Origin: Coniella vitis
Lineage: Eukaryota > Ascomycota > Sordariomycetes > Diaporthales > Schizoparmaceae
Direction: 5' to 3'
Assembly: GCA_011317545.1 (NCBI GenBank)
Contig: WUJK01000001.1
Span: forward strand, 4,631,001 to 4,695,000
Length of the DNA: 64,000 nucleotides
In this document: piece by piece, positions 1 to 11,203 of the stretch
How the letters are laid out: every line of letters begins with the position of its first letter
How positions within the stretch are numbered: the first letter of the stretch is position 1
The notes under the pieces: model-generated
Seen by the model: the letters and a program-made list of their open reading frames with translations, nothing else
The model's database searches: none
Told to the model about the DNA's origin: nothing
Program-made: the position numbers and the translations under genes

Positions 1-771
1 ACTGTCCTTGGCTCCATCCACTGTCGCTGCCCGCTGTTGTTGTTGACTCCCACAGCCATTCACTGGAGATCCACTCACCCAAGCAGCAGCCAACTCTGGC
101 TGGGCAATGTCTCGCTTCACTTGAGGCTCCTGTTGTATATGTCCGTAGTACAGGATCTGGGCTGACTGCTGCTCTCTCTCCCTCTATCTAGTCTGTGATC
201 CAGCAGCAATCCCGACCTGAAAGGAACCAAAAAATAGGAAAGAAAAAGAAAAAAAAGGCCAAGAAAACCACCTAAAACCTGGAAATCAAAAGCAAGAAGA
301 GCAGACCCCAACAAACACTCGGTTTAGGCGACTCTGTGCTGTCCTGGCCTGGACACGCCCACACCTCACCTGTCTTGTGTCGGCCCAGAAGCTCCACAGT
401 GGGCTACGCTGGTCTGGTCTGGTCTGGTCTGCTCTACTTTGCTTTGCTTTGCTTACCTCGTCGAGTCAGTCAGCTCTGGAGTGCCAGTCCAGTCAGTTAT
501 CTCGCCATCCCACCACCCTCCAGACCACTTCCAGCCAACTTTGCACTCGCCCATCACCCTTTGGAAGCTTCCCTTGTCCGCTTACAACCAGCAGCCAGCT
601 CGATAGACAGCCCACCTCCTGTACAGCAAGGCTAGCTCCACCCCCGAGGCCCCTGTCAGCCAAATCCATGCGCCGACACCGACCGCGTCGTTGCTCTGCC
701 ATCCCACTACACAAGCTGTCAAGAACCTGCTGCTACAAGCCCTCCTCCTCCTACTCCTCCTCCTCCTCCTC

Positions 772-805
<34 letters not shown>

Positions 806-887
806 GTTGCCACCGTCATCCTTACGCCCGACTCTTGTCCTCCATCTCCTCCAGGCACGTCTGCCTTACGATCCGTGGCTCTTATCC
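1..887 (+). promoter_or_regulatory. CCR4 upstream region and probable 5' leader
   Basis: This stretch has no convincing gene. It is strongly pyrimidine-rich from about 330 onward, as fungal promoters and leaders often are. It holds a short GGTCT tandem run (411-430), GCTTT repeats (about 438-453) and a CTC/CTG trinucleotide tract at 741-803. Open frames here (Leu-, Ser- or Cys-rich) are by-products of the trinucleotide tract. I did not identify a TATA box or transcription start. Confidence 0.5.
741..803. repeat. CTC/CTG trinucleotide microsatellite in CCR4 leader
   Basis: A run of CTC triplets passes into about nine CTG triplets, roughly 100 bp upstream of the CCR4 start codon. If transcribed, it would lie in the 5' untranslated region. 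Length polymorphism between strains is expected for such tracts. Confidence 0.9.
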
Positions 888-905
888 ATGGTAGCTAGAT
901 GCTAG
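888..905 (+). promoter_or_regulatory. five-codon uORF ending directly at the CCR4 start codon
   Basis: ATG at 888 in the context CCATGG reads M-V-A-R-C and stops with TAG at 903-905. The CCR4 ATG begins at 906, so stop and start are adjacent. A further out-of-frame ATG at 899 opens a longer overlapping frame to 1237. If the transcript begins upstream of 888, scanning ribosomes meet both before the main start, which suggests translational control by reinitiation or leaky scanning. Seen: the ATGs, stops and spacing. Inferred: any regulatory effect. Confidence 0.5.
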
Positions 906-3279
906 ATGGCAGATGGTTATCGATATCTCCAGCAGCATCTTGGAAACGTCTACGTCCAGCCCACGACCAAGAACTCGCTTGCCGACCAGACTCTGTTGCA
1001 CACTCTGCTGAGCCACGTCTCGCCCAGCCCGCTTCCGACCCCCAAGCCCTCCGACCGAGGCTCCCCCAGCCGATCCGCTCAAGGCATGTACAGCACCGGT
1101 CACCAGCCGGGACCCAATTCCCGGCTCAATGGTGGCTCCAACGCGGCATCGCGCTCCATGCAGATGCTCTACAACCATCCGTCCAACGCTTCCAATCAAT
1201 ACGCACACCCCTCGCACCACCAGGGCATCCAGCCTGACCACACGGGCCATGGCGCATCCATGGGCCACGCCTCGGGCTATTCGAGCGGCATAATACCCAG
1301 CGCAAGCCCCTACTCGGCCAACAACATCCCCAACGGCCACCCAGGCACTACACGCGGCGGCCAGGCACAGCAGATCAGTGAAGAGTGGGCGTTGCAGCTT
1401 CGTTTGCACAAGGAAGCCGAGAGAGCGCACGCTTCCATGAGCGAGCAGCATAGCGGCCACTATTTTGCGCGTCTCAAGGCTGCCGAAAACCGCGGGATAG
1501 GACCCTCACTCGGCACCGGCGCGGCGAGCAATGCGGCGGACGCCGAGGATGAGCAGGGAGTCAGGCGTCCACACATGGTGGAAAAGGCAGACCAGCGCCA
1601 GGAGTGGTTCAACATGGACATGAGCGGCCAGGGTGTGCGTCATCTCTCGCCAGACCTGTTTGATCACTACGCCTTCCTCAAGGAGCTGTACCTGGCCTCC
1701 AACAAGCTCTCACACATACCGGCCGCTCTCGGGCAGCTGCGGAAGCTCACATTGCTCGAAATGTCGCACAATCAAATCACCGAAATACCACCAGAGCTGG
1801 GCATGTGCACCTCGCTGAAGCAGCTCTTTCTCTTCGACAACCAGATTCAGACCCTCCCGTATGAGCTCGGCTCGCTCTTCAACCTGGACGTTCTCGGCGT
1901 GGAGGGCAACCCATTGGATACGGAGTTAAAGCAAGAATTGATGGAAAAGGGCACCAAGAGTTTGATTCAGTTCCTCCGTGAACAGGCAAAAGGTGAGTCG
2001 CGGTCTGCCCTTTTTATTTCTATGCTATGTCTGCCGGTGTTTCGACAGTCTCTTGTAAACTAACCCTTGGCGTACTTTCATCCCAGTTCCTCTACCACCG
2101 AACCCTCGACCGATCATTGTTCTCAATGAGGATACCCCACCGTCCTTGGAGCGCATCAAAGTCCTCACGTGGAACATTCTCTGCGAAAAGTACTCCACTC
2201 AAGGTGTATATGGATATACACCTAGTGGCGCGCTTGCATGGGATTTCCGCAAAGATGGTATACTACAAGAAATCCGAGAACGCGACGCAGATTTCGTCTG
2301 CTTGCAAGAGGTGTCCGTGGACGCTATGCGCGAAGTCTTTAGCCCTGAGCTTGCAGCAAACGGATATAAGGGAGTCCAGTTTTCCCGAACAAAGGCCAAA
2401 GTCATGTACGACAAGGAAGCCAACGCGGTGGACGGATGTGCTGTCTTTTACAAGGCAAAAAAGTTCATTCTGCTCGACAAGCAAGTCATTGACTTTTCAA
2501 CCATAGCTATCAACCGGCCCGATATGAAGACGCATCATGACATCTTCAACCGCGTTATGCCCAAGGACAACATTGGCATGATATGCTTCTTTGAAAGCCG
2601 GCAGACCGGAGCTAGGATGATTGTGGCAAACGCACATTTGGCGTGGGAGCCCGAGTTGGCAGATGTCAAGCTGATCCAAACGGCCATTCTAATGGAAAAT
2701 GTGACCAAGTACGGAGAAAAGTATGCTCGATGGCCCGCATGCCGCGACAAGAAGTTTATTCAATTTGCAGCCGACGAGGACGCAGAAGAGGCCATGGCCG
2801 AGCCTGCGCCGTCGCAGGAGTACCGCAGCAACACCGACATACCGCTCATTGTTTGTGGCGACTACAACTCGCCTGCTGACAGTTCTGTTTATGAACTGTT
2901 GTCCAAGGGACGAGTTGCGCCAGATAACGCAGATTTTGGTGGACGGCAGTACGGCGCCTTCACTCGGGATGGCATTGAGCACCCTTTCCACCTCCGGTCT
3001 TCATACTCGGCTCTAGATGGCACGCCAGATGAGATGCCGTTCACAAATTACGTCCCGACCTTTAATGGCGTGATCGACTACATTTGGTACTCGAGCAACT
3101 CCCTGGAAGTCATTTCTCTTCTGGGGCCCCCAGACATGGAGTATCTGCGAAGAGTGCCCGGTTTCCCACACTACCACTTCCCATCTGACCATCTTCATAT
3201 CATGGCCGAGGTTGCTATCAAGGCGCGGAAGGACAGCAAGAAGGCACTGACTGAAGGTGAATTTTCCAATAATCGATAA
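906..3279 (+). CDS. CCR4: CCR4 poly(A)-specific 3' exoribonuclease of the CCR4-NOT complex
   Basis: This is the catalytic deadenylase of CCR4-NOT, which shortens mRNA poly(A) tails in the cytoplasm. There are two exons, 906-1992 and 2087-3279. The 94-bp intron (GTGAGT ... CAG, CTAAC branch-like site at 2060) is phase 1, giving 759 residues, a normal length for filamentous fungi. Residues 1-245 are low-complexity. About 246-362 are leucine-rich repeats of the kind that bind the CAF1/POP2 partner. About 383-750 form the endonuclease/exonuclease/phosphatase fold with N392 (LTWNILCEKYS), E437 (CLQEVS), D621 and N623 (GDYNS), and D730/H731 (PSDHLH), the expected metal-binding and catalytic residues. 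The ATG at 906 is the first in frame, and the N-terminus (MADGYR) fits the family. A five-codon uORF abuts it. No damage is seen. Confidence 0.95.
1993..2086 (+). other. CCR4 intron
   Basis: The donor is GTGAGT after AAAAG and the acceptor is CATCCCAG. The splice joins the leucine-rich-repeat end (REQAK) to VPLPPNP in phase 1. Reading through without splicing reaches a stop at 2061-2063, so splicing is needed for the nuclease domain. Confidence 0.9.
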
Positions 3280-6200
3280 AGTCAGCAACAAGCCAAAAAA
3301 AAAAAAAAAAAAGACTACTCTTCACTTTGTGTTTAGTGGAGTTTTGTTGGCGCGGGTGATGCTCTTTCTGTCTTGCGCTACCTTGGTTGTCGGTTTCAGG
3401 AAGGGTAACGGGCGGAAGGGGGAGGCGTGGTTGCGGTGTTCTGGATTTGATTCTACATACGAAAGCGAGCTGTGATGCAGAGCAAAGTTCTTGTTGTTTC
3501 TGCAGCGGCCTGTGACTATTTTGTCTGTCAGCGGCGGAGAATGAAACGTCGTGGACATGATTTCTCCGTGTTTCCGGATTTTCCAACAAAGCGCGTGGCG
3601 GCAAGCTGATCTATGGTATTGATTCTAAGATGGGAAACATAAACGCGCAGTGTCAGAAGAGGTAGAGGGCTGTAGGAAAGAAGTTCTTTTTTGTCACTGG
3701 AAACAACAACAACAAAGCGTATGTCTGTTCAGCAGCTACAACTTCAGCGCATCATTGTTGCAATGTTTGGTTGGAAAGATTATGGAAACACTTCTTGATA
3801 TCATGGTTTGGGCGTCAATCATCGTATCGTTGCCCATCAAGCTCAACTGTTGTTCTTGGTGCCATCACAGCAACCACCGCCGCTGCTGTCACCGCACCGG
3901 AGAAGGAAGAATAGGCGAAAGGGGAGGTGCCTGTTTGGGGTGTCAACGAATCGAGGTATGGGGACGGTCTCTATAGGAGGGGACTAGATGTCGCCGTTTT
4001 TACATGGCGCGCATGGGTTGAACTGTTTGTTTCTTTGCTTTCTTGTCTGTCTGTTTCTGTGTTTGGTCTCTTGATTCGTTGAATTGGGGGTTTGATAGGG
4101 TGACGGGTGTGGGTGATCTGGGAATTGGGACGAGTTCGGGCCTCTTCACGCATGCAAGCTTGTTAGGAATATATTCCCATTTAAGGGTTTCTTCTCTTGC
4201 ACGGTTTGTTTATGTTTGTGTTTTGTAACTTGTTTTCCTTTGGTACTTGAATCTCTCGTGTGTGTTTGTTTGCGCGCCGCATGTGTTTTCGGTCATATAT
4301 CACTTGAGAGCGGGATCGCATGTTGTTTCCTTTTTCATTTTTGTCTGTTGGAGTATTCAACTCTTGGTACTCGCCATTATTTGTCCTTGTCACCATCACC
4401 ATTGCCAGTATCATTGCTTGGTGCGTGTTAGAATTATTTTGGATACGTCTCTGTCTTGGGCGGCCAGAGGTGGCGGCTGGTTTCGGCTTGTGCGTATGCC
4501 TTGAATGAATACTTGTTTCAATATACTGTTATGTGTTTGTTGGTTCCTCTATGGGGAATCTCTAATCTCGATTCTCGAGGACATCGGGGAGCTTCAGGCG
4601 CTTTGGCGGTGGCTGTTACCCAACTCTCTGGTGGAAAGCATTTTTATTCCATGTTATGAAGTGTGTCAAACTGTTGGCAGTGATTGGTATCCTATCTTTC
4701 CGATGTGACCGTGTTAGCTTACTTTGAGTCTGAGCGAGTGTGGACTGATGGACTTGAGGACTTCTTTGAAACCCATCTTGAAATGTACGGACCATCGAGG
4801 ATGCGCCTTGTCCACCGCGCCCGTATCGTGTAAATTCCTGGTTGACATTTTGGTGCATGGCTCTGGGCTAGAGATACGGATGTGTAGCGTGTTCTGTAGG
4901 GGGCTTTTTCCCTTTTTCTTTCTTTCTTTTTTTTTTCTGAATGGGATCTTTTGGTCTCTTGAATCGCAGATCTAGATAGCACTTGAGTATATCATACATA
5001 TTCAGGCAAAAACAAGAAGTTGAGCGCTCCAGGTCGTTGAAGCGGTTGTGAGTCCACTCGAGAGCAAACAAAGAGGCCCCTCGGCTTGATTTTGACCATA
5101 ACACTCGCCCTACCTGGCCGAGCTGTGAACCCTCATCGGGGACCGGCTTCTGGTAAGCAGTCCTATATACATGTATAATTTGTATTGTGGGTTTTCGTGT
5201 GAGGCCGGACTGCCAGTGAACGCGAACCAGGTTAGAAACGTGCCCTTTTTCTACCTCCACGACTCAACACCCCAGGACAAAAGATACATCTCTCGAGTCC
5301 GTTCATGAAATGCAAAGACGAACCGAAAAAAAAGAAAAGAAAAAAAAAGAAAAAGGATTACTACGTATCGTGTTCCTGACAACTTTTTTCTTTCTTTTTT
5401 CTTTTCTTTTCTCTTACATTCCTCGTCTTCTCCTTCTTTCGTCCACTATCCCGAAATCCATTCCCCCCCCCAATTCACACACAGACGCATGAAAATAAGA
5501 CCCCCGAAACTGCCGTCGGGAAACATGTGAATGTGGGGCTGGTTGGTGCTGGCGGGTCATGGTTTATTATTATACAGTAGATACAGTAGTGACATGGCCC
5601 GGATGTGTCTGTCTACAAACTTGGATATAGTAAATAGTCTACGATGAGGGCCATGCCTCATCTTTTTTTTTTCTCCCTCTATACACCCAAAAAAAAAAAA
5701 AAGGGGGGATTTGGTTCTATACAAAACCTTTTTTTCTTCTCTTGCATGTCTCTTTTCGTTCCTTTCTCTTCAGAAAATGGGGGGAGGGGGGGGAGGTTGG
5801 GATTCTTTTTTCCCCTGCGGCGTGGATTAAAGAAGGGAAGGATCGCCAGTGTGGTGCGTTTTTTTGTCCAGAGAGGCCGATTGGACTGACTGACTGACTG
5901 GCTTGACTGACTGCCTGCCTGCCCATGGAGAGAGAGGAGAGGCGGGGTGCTTCTCTAGTTATGCCAAGTATCGGTGACCTGACATTTCTCGGCACAAGGG
6001 TGTATGAAAGAAGATCAAGAAGAACATCCCCTCGCCCGCCCGCCCCTCCTTCGCTCGAAACCAAATATCTGCCCTCGTTTGGGAAGGTGGCAGAGAAATC
6101 GGGTACTGGTTAATTCTTTGGGGGGAAAAAAGAAGGGAAAAAAAACCCCCCCCCTTTGGGAAAACCGGCTCGGGAAAAGAATTTCCCTCTGTACAGTACG

Positions 6201-7353
6201 TATATTGTAGTCAGTCACCCGCTGCAATAAAAAGAAAAGAAGGAAGAGAAAAAAAAAAAAGAAAAAGAAAAAGGACATGTTATGCACGGAGCCGGTACTC
6301 CTATGTCATATCGCCCTGGAAGGGGAAAAGAAGAGGTCGTTACTATGTAAAGTAATATGTTCCGCCGGTAAAGTGCCTGCACTACGACGCTGAGGGTGGT
6401 GTGTCCCGGGTATGGCAAAGTATTGTTTCTTTCTTTCTTTTTTCTTTTTCTCCTTTTCTTTTTTCTTCCCCCGTTTGCCTGGCGCCGATGGCGGCTGTTG
6501 ACAAAACTCTGGACCGATCCATTCCAAGCCGATGCTTGACAACCCACTGACTGGGTTCGTCTTGGGGCCTGTCCTGGGAACGTACTTTTTTTAACAAGAA
6601 CCCATCGCTGGACTACTTGCTGTGATGGGTAAGTCAAGTCATTCAGTAGTACGTACTGCATAGTACAGGCGTCCAGTTGTTTGGTGAAGGAGGGCGATCT
6701 TGCATTGACGCATCATAGACGTCACTGCGAACCAAAAGACAAAACGTATGGGGGGTTGGCTGTGCTTACTATGATGGATCATAGTGTACTATGATACTTA
6801 CAATGGTAGGCGGTAAAAAGCATATTGGTATAAGCGAGTAAGAAGCGTGCGTGCGTCTTTGTGCTCATCAGACAGTCCGCAGCAGCAGCAGCAGCAGCAG
6901 CAATCTTGAACTATCTTATATTTACTTATTCTTCTTTATGGGCGCGAAACTGTAACGCAGTCAAGCCACCTTTTTGTCAAGATGAATTTCTCAAGAGTGG
7001 TGGTTGGATTCGAATCAAACTCTCATCAAGCCCTTTTTTCCTTTTTCTTCTTTCTTTCTTTGTTTTTCCACCAGACTTTGGGTTTTTTCCGCCCTTCTTT
7101 TCTTCTTTTTCTTTTGCTTTCCCCAGACGGGATGGAGGGAATTTGGGGGGGGAGGTAGAGAGAGTTTGGCGCTACCATGTTAGAAACGAGAAAAAGAAGG
7201 AAAAAGAAGGAAGCGGGGTCTTGGTTCGAATATGTACTTCAAGCAGTGCTATATACTATGAAGTAATATTTGTGTACTATGGTACCATAGTATCATAATG
7301 CTCGCTTGTATGAGGATATCACTTGGATGGAAGGATATATGTATATATTTATA

Positions 7354-7385
<32 letters not shown>

Positions 7386-10300
7386 GAGACACTGGCTCTT
7401 CATTAACCCTTCCCCCCTTTTTGCTGGCCCAGCGCAACCCAAAACAGCCTACTACATAGTATGTACATGGCATACGGTGCGGCCAAGTGCCGAGCGCGCG
7501 AGAGATCGTCCCTGCATGTTGCTGATGGGCTTGGCCTGCACGCTGATTTGCTGGACCCGAAAGACAACCTTTTTTTTCCCCTCTGGGTGTGGGGGTGTGT
7601 ACCATAGTAGCAAAGTATCTTAGTACAGAACTATGTATAGCACCATAGTATAGGCTGACTGTACGTATACATTAGTAAGCAGGGGATGGCTGCATTGTTG
7701 CGTGGATGGCTGTCATATTGGTAGTTTAACGGCCCCCGCAACACCCAACAACTACTATGTATGTAGTAGTTGTGTACGGTGATTAGCAAGTAACAAGCAG
7801 GACGTGAGAAAGAAAAGAAAAGCTTGTCATGATGTGCCATGTAAGATCGAGATCCCCCCAGTCCAAGAAAAGAGCACGAGGAAAAAGCGATTCCACGACA
7901 AGACAGCTAATATATGCAACCTGACAGTCTTGGCATGCAGTCAGGTATCACTGCGGACGGGGATGAAGCAAGAAAGAGCACAAAAACCAGATTCTTTGTT
8001 TTGGAATCGTGTGCTAGCAAAGTTCAGTTCACACGCACGGAGTAATTCTCTCGGGACAATGCTGGCTTTTCGGTTACATAGTAGCTAGACTCTGGAAGGG
8101 CCGTGTTGAGGAGGGTTGGATCGCCCATGTTGGATGTCTTATGCCATTGATACATCGCATCGGGGGGTGGGGGCCTATTTCTCAGCTAGGTAAGCCGTGG
8201 TCCATCCACAGCAGGCCATGGTGTGTAACATAGTACGCATCCTTTTGCTGCTACAATGATAGTTGTGCGCTTGTGCACAGGACTATGGGACCTGGGAATG
8301 TGATGTTGCTATGCAAGCATCGTGAGGAAGATCAAGACGTCCAATAGCACGGCCCCCCGCCCACATAGTCCTTACCGACCGTCCCGTCCCGCCCCGTCTG
8401 TCCTCTTTTTTTTTTATGTTTTTTTTTTTATTTTTATTATTTTTTTAATTGGGCTGGGCACGGTAGGCGACGTTCTTATTTCGGTGGTGTGGTTCATTCT
8501 GGGCGAGCCACAGGCGTAACGCAACTGCCACGGTTCGGTTCCATGGCCCACGAGCCGAACAAACGTGGGAAGCTCGTCGTGGTCTTTTGCGAGGATTCTG
8601 GGGCACTTGGAGTGGTCCTATGTCATCGTACTGTCAGTTATTTTGGACCATGTAGAGATCCTAGCGACATCTTCTCTCCTCCACCCTTGTGCACAGTGAG
8701 CCCAGATCACCGACCACAGTGCGTGTGCACATACAGTATGGAATGGGGCGTTCACCATCTCTGTCAAGATACATAGTACAGCTGAGCGTCTTGGACGACT
8801 GACCCTATACCATAGCACAGCCGTTGGTTATAGTAGTCGTCCTGTCCCACAATACGAAAAAGCACGCCTCCCATGTACATAGCATGGATAAATGTGACTG
8901 AGCAGGGTACCGCTCCATCACTGGGGCCCTTCGGGTTGGTTCCAAGCTCTTGCAAAGGCGTGGAGGGATTGGATGGTCGTGCACATAGGTTTGTACATTT
9001 TCACTGTACTAATGACGCGGTAAGGGCCATGAATGATACCCGATACATAGTCCAGAGCAAAGCGGTCGTTGGTGGCGTTCGCCAGGTCACACAAATCAAG
9101 GTGAAAAATAGTAATCTGGTATCAAGACTCAATGGTGGGGTGGGAGGCCGTGGCAAGACAAGCACCACAGAAAAAGGCAACGGGGTCAGTACTCATGGAG
9201 AGAGAGAAATGAGAGAAGGCGAAGAGGGAAAAAAAAAAAAAAAAAGACATTTCCTCGCCAGGCTAACCGTATCCATTGTCAAAATATCAAGCTGGCAAGG
9301 CCTCGCCGCGGCGAGTCATGGCGGGGTCGGCAGTCAACAAGGCAATGCCGTTAGCAGCTGCTGCCAGCGTTGAAAAGGTCTGTGCTGAAGGCGCAGGGGC
9401 ACTGGGTGCGGAAACGGTGCTGTACATAGTACTGCAGGCTGCACAGGACAGGCTACAAGTGACTGTATAGTACATAGTAGTGGAACGACTTGGGGGCTTT
9501 ACAGGGGGGCCAGCTAGAAACTCACAGAGTAAAGTACCGTGTACAGTAGATACATGGTCATAATAGTGCGTCCAGACGTACTCAGTACCTAGGATCCACT
9601 GCCAGATTTCAGAACATCGACCCGTAAGGCTTGAGGTACTTCTACTACGTACCATGTACAGTGGCCTCAGCCCGATCTCTCAACTCATTCGACCCGTGGG
9701 GATACAGCCGATATGCAATCCTGAGCTTGAGCTGGCCATGACACATGATGGTGCAAACACTAACCGGCCAGCGATCGTCATCCAAAGTTAGGCGGGCGAC
9801 AGGCTGGCAGAGCCACATGGAGAGAGAGAGAGAGAAAGAGAGAGAGACGAGATGTGTGCTGGGGTTGGTTACTGGGCAGCTGGCTGGGCTACTGGGGGGA
9901 AAAGGAAAAGCAAAAAGCTAGCGAAACATGGGGCGCCTGCACGGCCAGTCCAGGGGCCGGTGGACAGGCTTCTCATGGGCGGAGTCTTTGGCCCAGGGGC
10001 ACTACATACATAGTAGTACTGAGCAGAGTCGTCGTTCTGGCAATCACAGTAGCCCCCCTGCTCCACTGGGTTCAGTTGTTCTAGCTTTCGCCCTCGCATT
10101 TTTCACAGGCCCTTTCCCTTCTGAGATTGTCTTCTGCACCCGCACCTGCTCCCAAAATCTCACAAGCTTTTTGAGGCGAGGCACGCTCTCCTACTCTTCA
10201 CTCGACCACTTCTTTCTGCGGCCCCTGACACTCTTCTCACGACACCACCGACGCCCAGTCTGAGGGTGCCGCCCGCGTTTGCCGATCCACACCTTGTTGC

Positions 10301-10982
10301 ATTCGACCGACCGACCGACCGACCGACTGTGTTCTTGTTTCGTTTCCTCTTTCCCTTTTCCGCTCCTTTTCTCCAGTCCCTCCTTTGACGCTCTCAGCCC
10401 TTCCCGACCCTGCCTGGCGGCGAGCACATTATCAACTGTGTGTGTGTGTGTGTGTCTGCGTTCCGCGCCGCCCACAGCATCACGCACCACACAGCAAAGA
10501 CAACGCAGGGCACCTTGCCAGCCGCGCAATCGCACAAGACAAGCCAGCACGAGACCACAGGCTTATATTACACTCTTGCACAGCAAGACCGCACCGGCTG
10601 GCGACGGGACCAACAACTCGCTGGCAGACCGCATGTCTACCTTCGCATCCTCCCGACCGCCCTCGTTTGTGCCAAACTGGGTCGCCTGTGAACCGAGCAA
10701 GCTCCCACCCGCTGCTTGCTCGTCGTCCATCTCGCGCCCGTCTGGCCCCCAGCCTCTCTAGCAACACGCCGTTTCGCCGTTTGGCCAAGCAGCCCCCAGC
10801 TCGGTTCGGTGGTTGTGGTGGTGTAGCATCCAGCAGGTGATCAGCAGGGCCAACAAAATCGAGGACCGAGTCCACATACATACAGCTTTCTCGCCAGTGG
10901 GGGTTGACCTTGCCTCTCGTTGCTGGTCTCGGAACTCGTCTGTTCTGGGTCCCAGCACAAATACAAGAGGCTCGCACCTCGT
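3280..10982. other. 7.7-kb intergenic region between CCR4 and acrB
   Basis: I find no convincing gene. The longest open frames are short, lack introns or domains, and are driven by homopolymers. Contents: A-tract 3295-3312, mixed A/G and T/C runs through 5300-7200, T21 followed by A7 at 7354-7381, an A-tract near 9229-9245, a GA run 9822-9848, CGAC repeats 10304-10327 and a TG run 10437-10454. A motif like TACTATGTA/ACATAGTA recurs many times (for example 6770-6800, 7252-7300, 7599-7650, 9420-9480, 10000-10015). The last 0.8 kb is C-rich and is probably acrB promoter and leader. No tRNA was found. Confidence 0.6.
10304..10454. repeat. CGAC and TG microsatellites upstream of acrB
   Basis: Six CGAC units lie at 10304-10327 and about nine TG units at 10437-10454, within the pyrimidine-rich region before the acrB reading frame. 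They may lie in its promoter or long 5' leader. Confidence 0.8.
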
Positions 10983-11169
10983 ATGCCTCGCGCCTCTTCC
11001 GCAAAGCGACAGCAGGGAGCGGCCAGCAATCGCGACGCCCGACACGACAATGGGCTCGTAGGCCCGACCAAGCGCATTGTCAGCAAGAAAAGGAGTAGGA
11101 ACGATATTGGTCTCAATGGCAGCCCCAGGCCCACCGCCAGCCCCAGCTCTGCACCCGGTTCTCAACAGC

Positions 11170-11203
<34 letters not shown>

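Noticed and set aside
882..1460. 192-codon open frame on the minus strand over CCR4 exon 1
   Set aside because: It is the antisense shadow of a GC-rich, low-complexity coding exon. No domain and no independent support.
7000..7240. tRNA-like B-box strings (GGTTCGAAT and similar)
   Set aside because: No matching A-box at the right spacing and no cloverleaf could be drawn.
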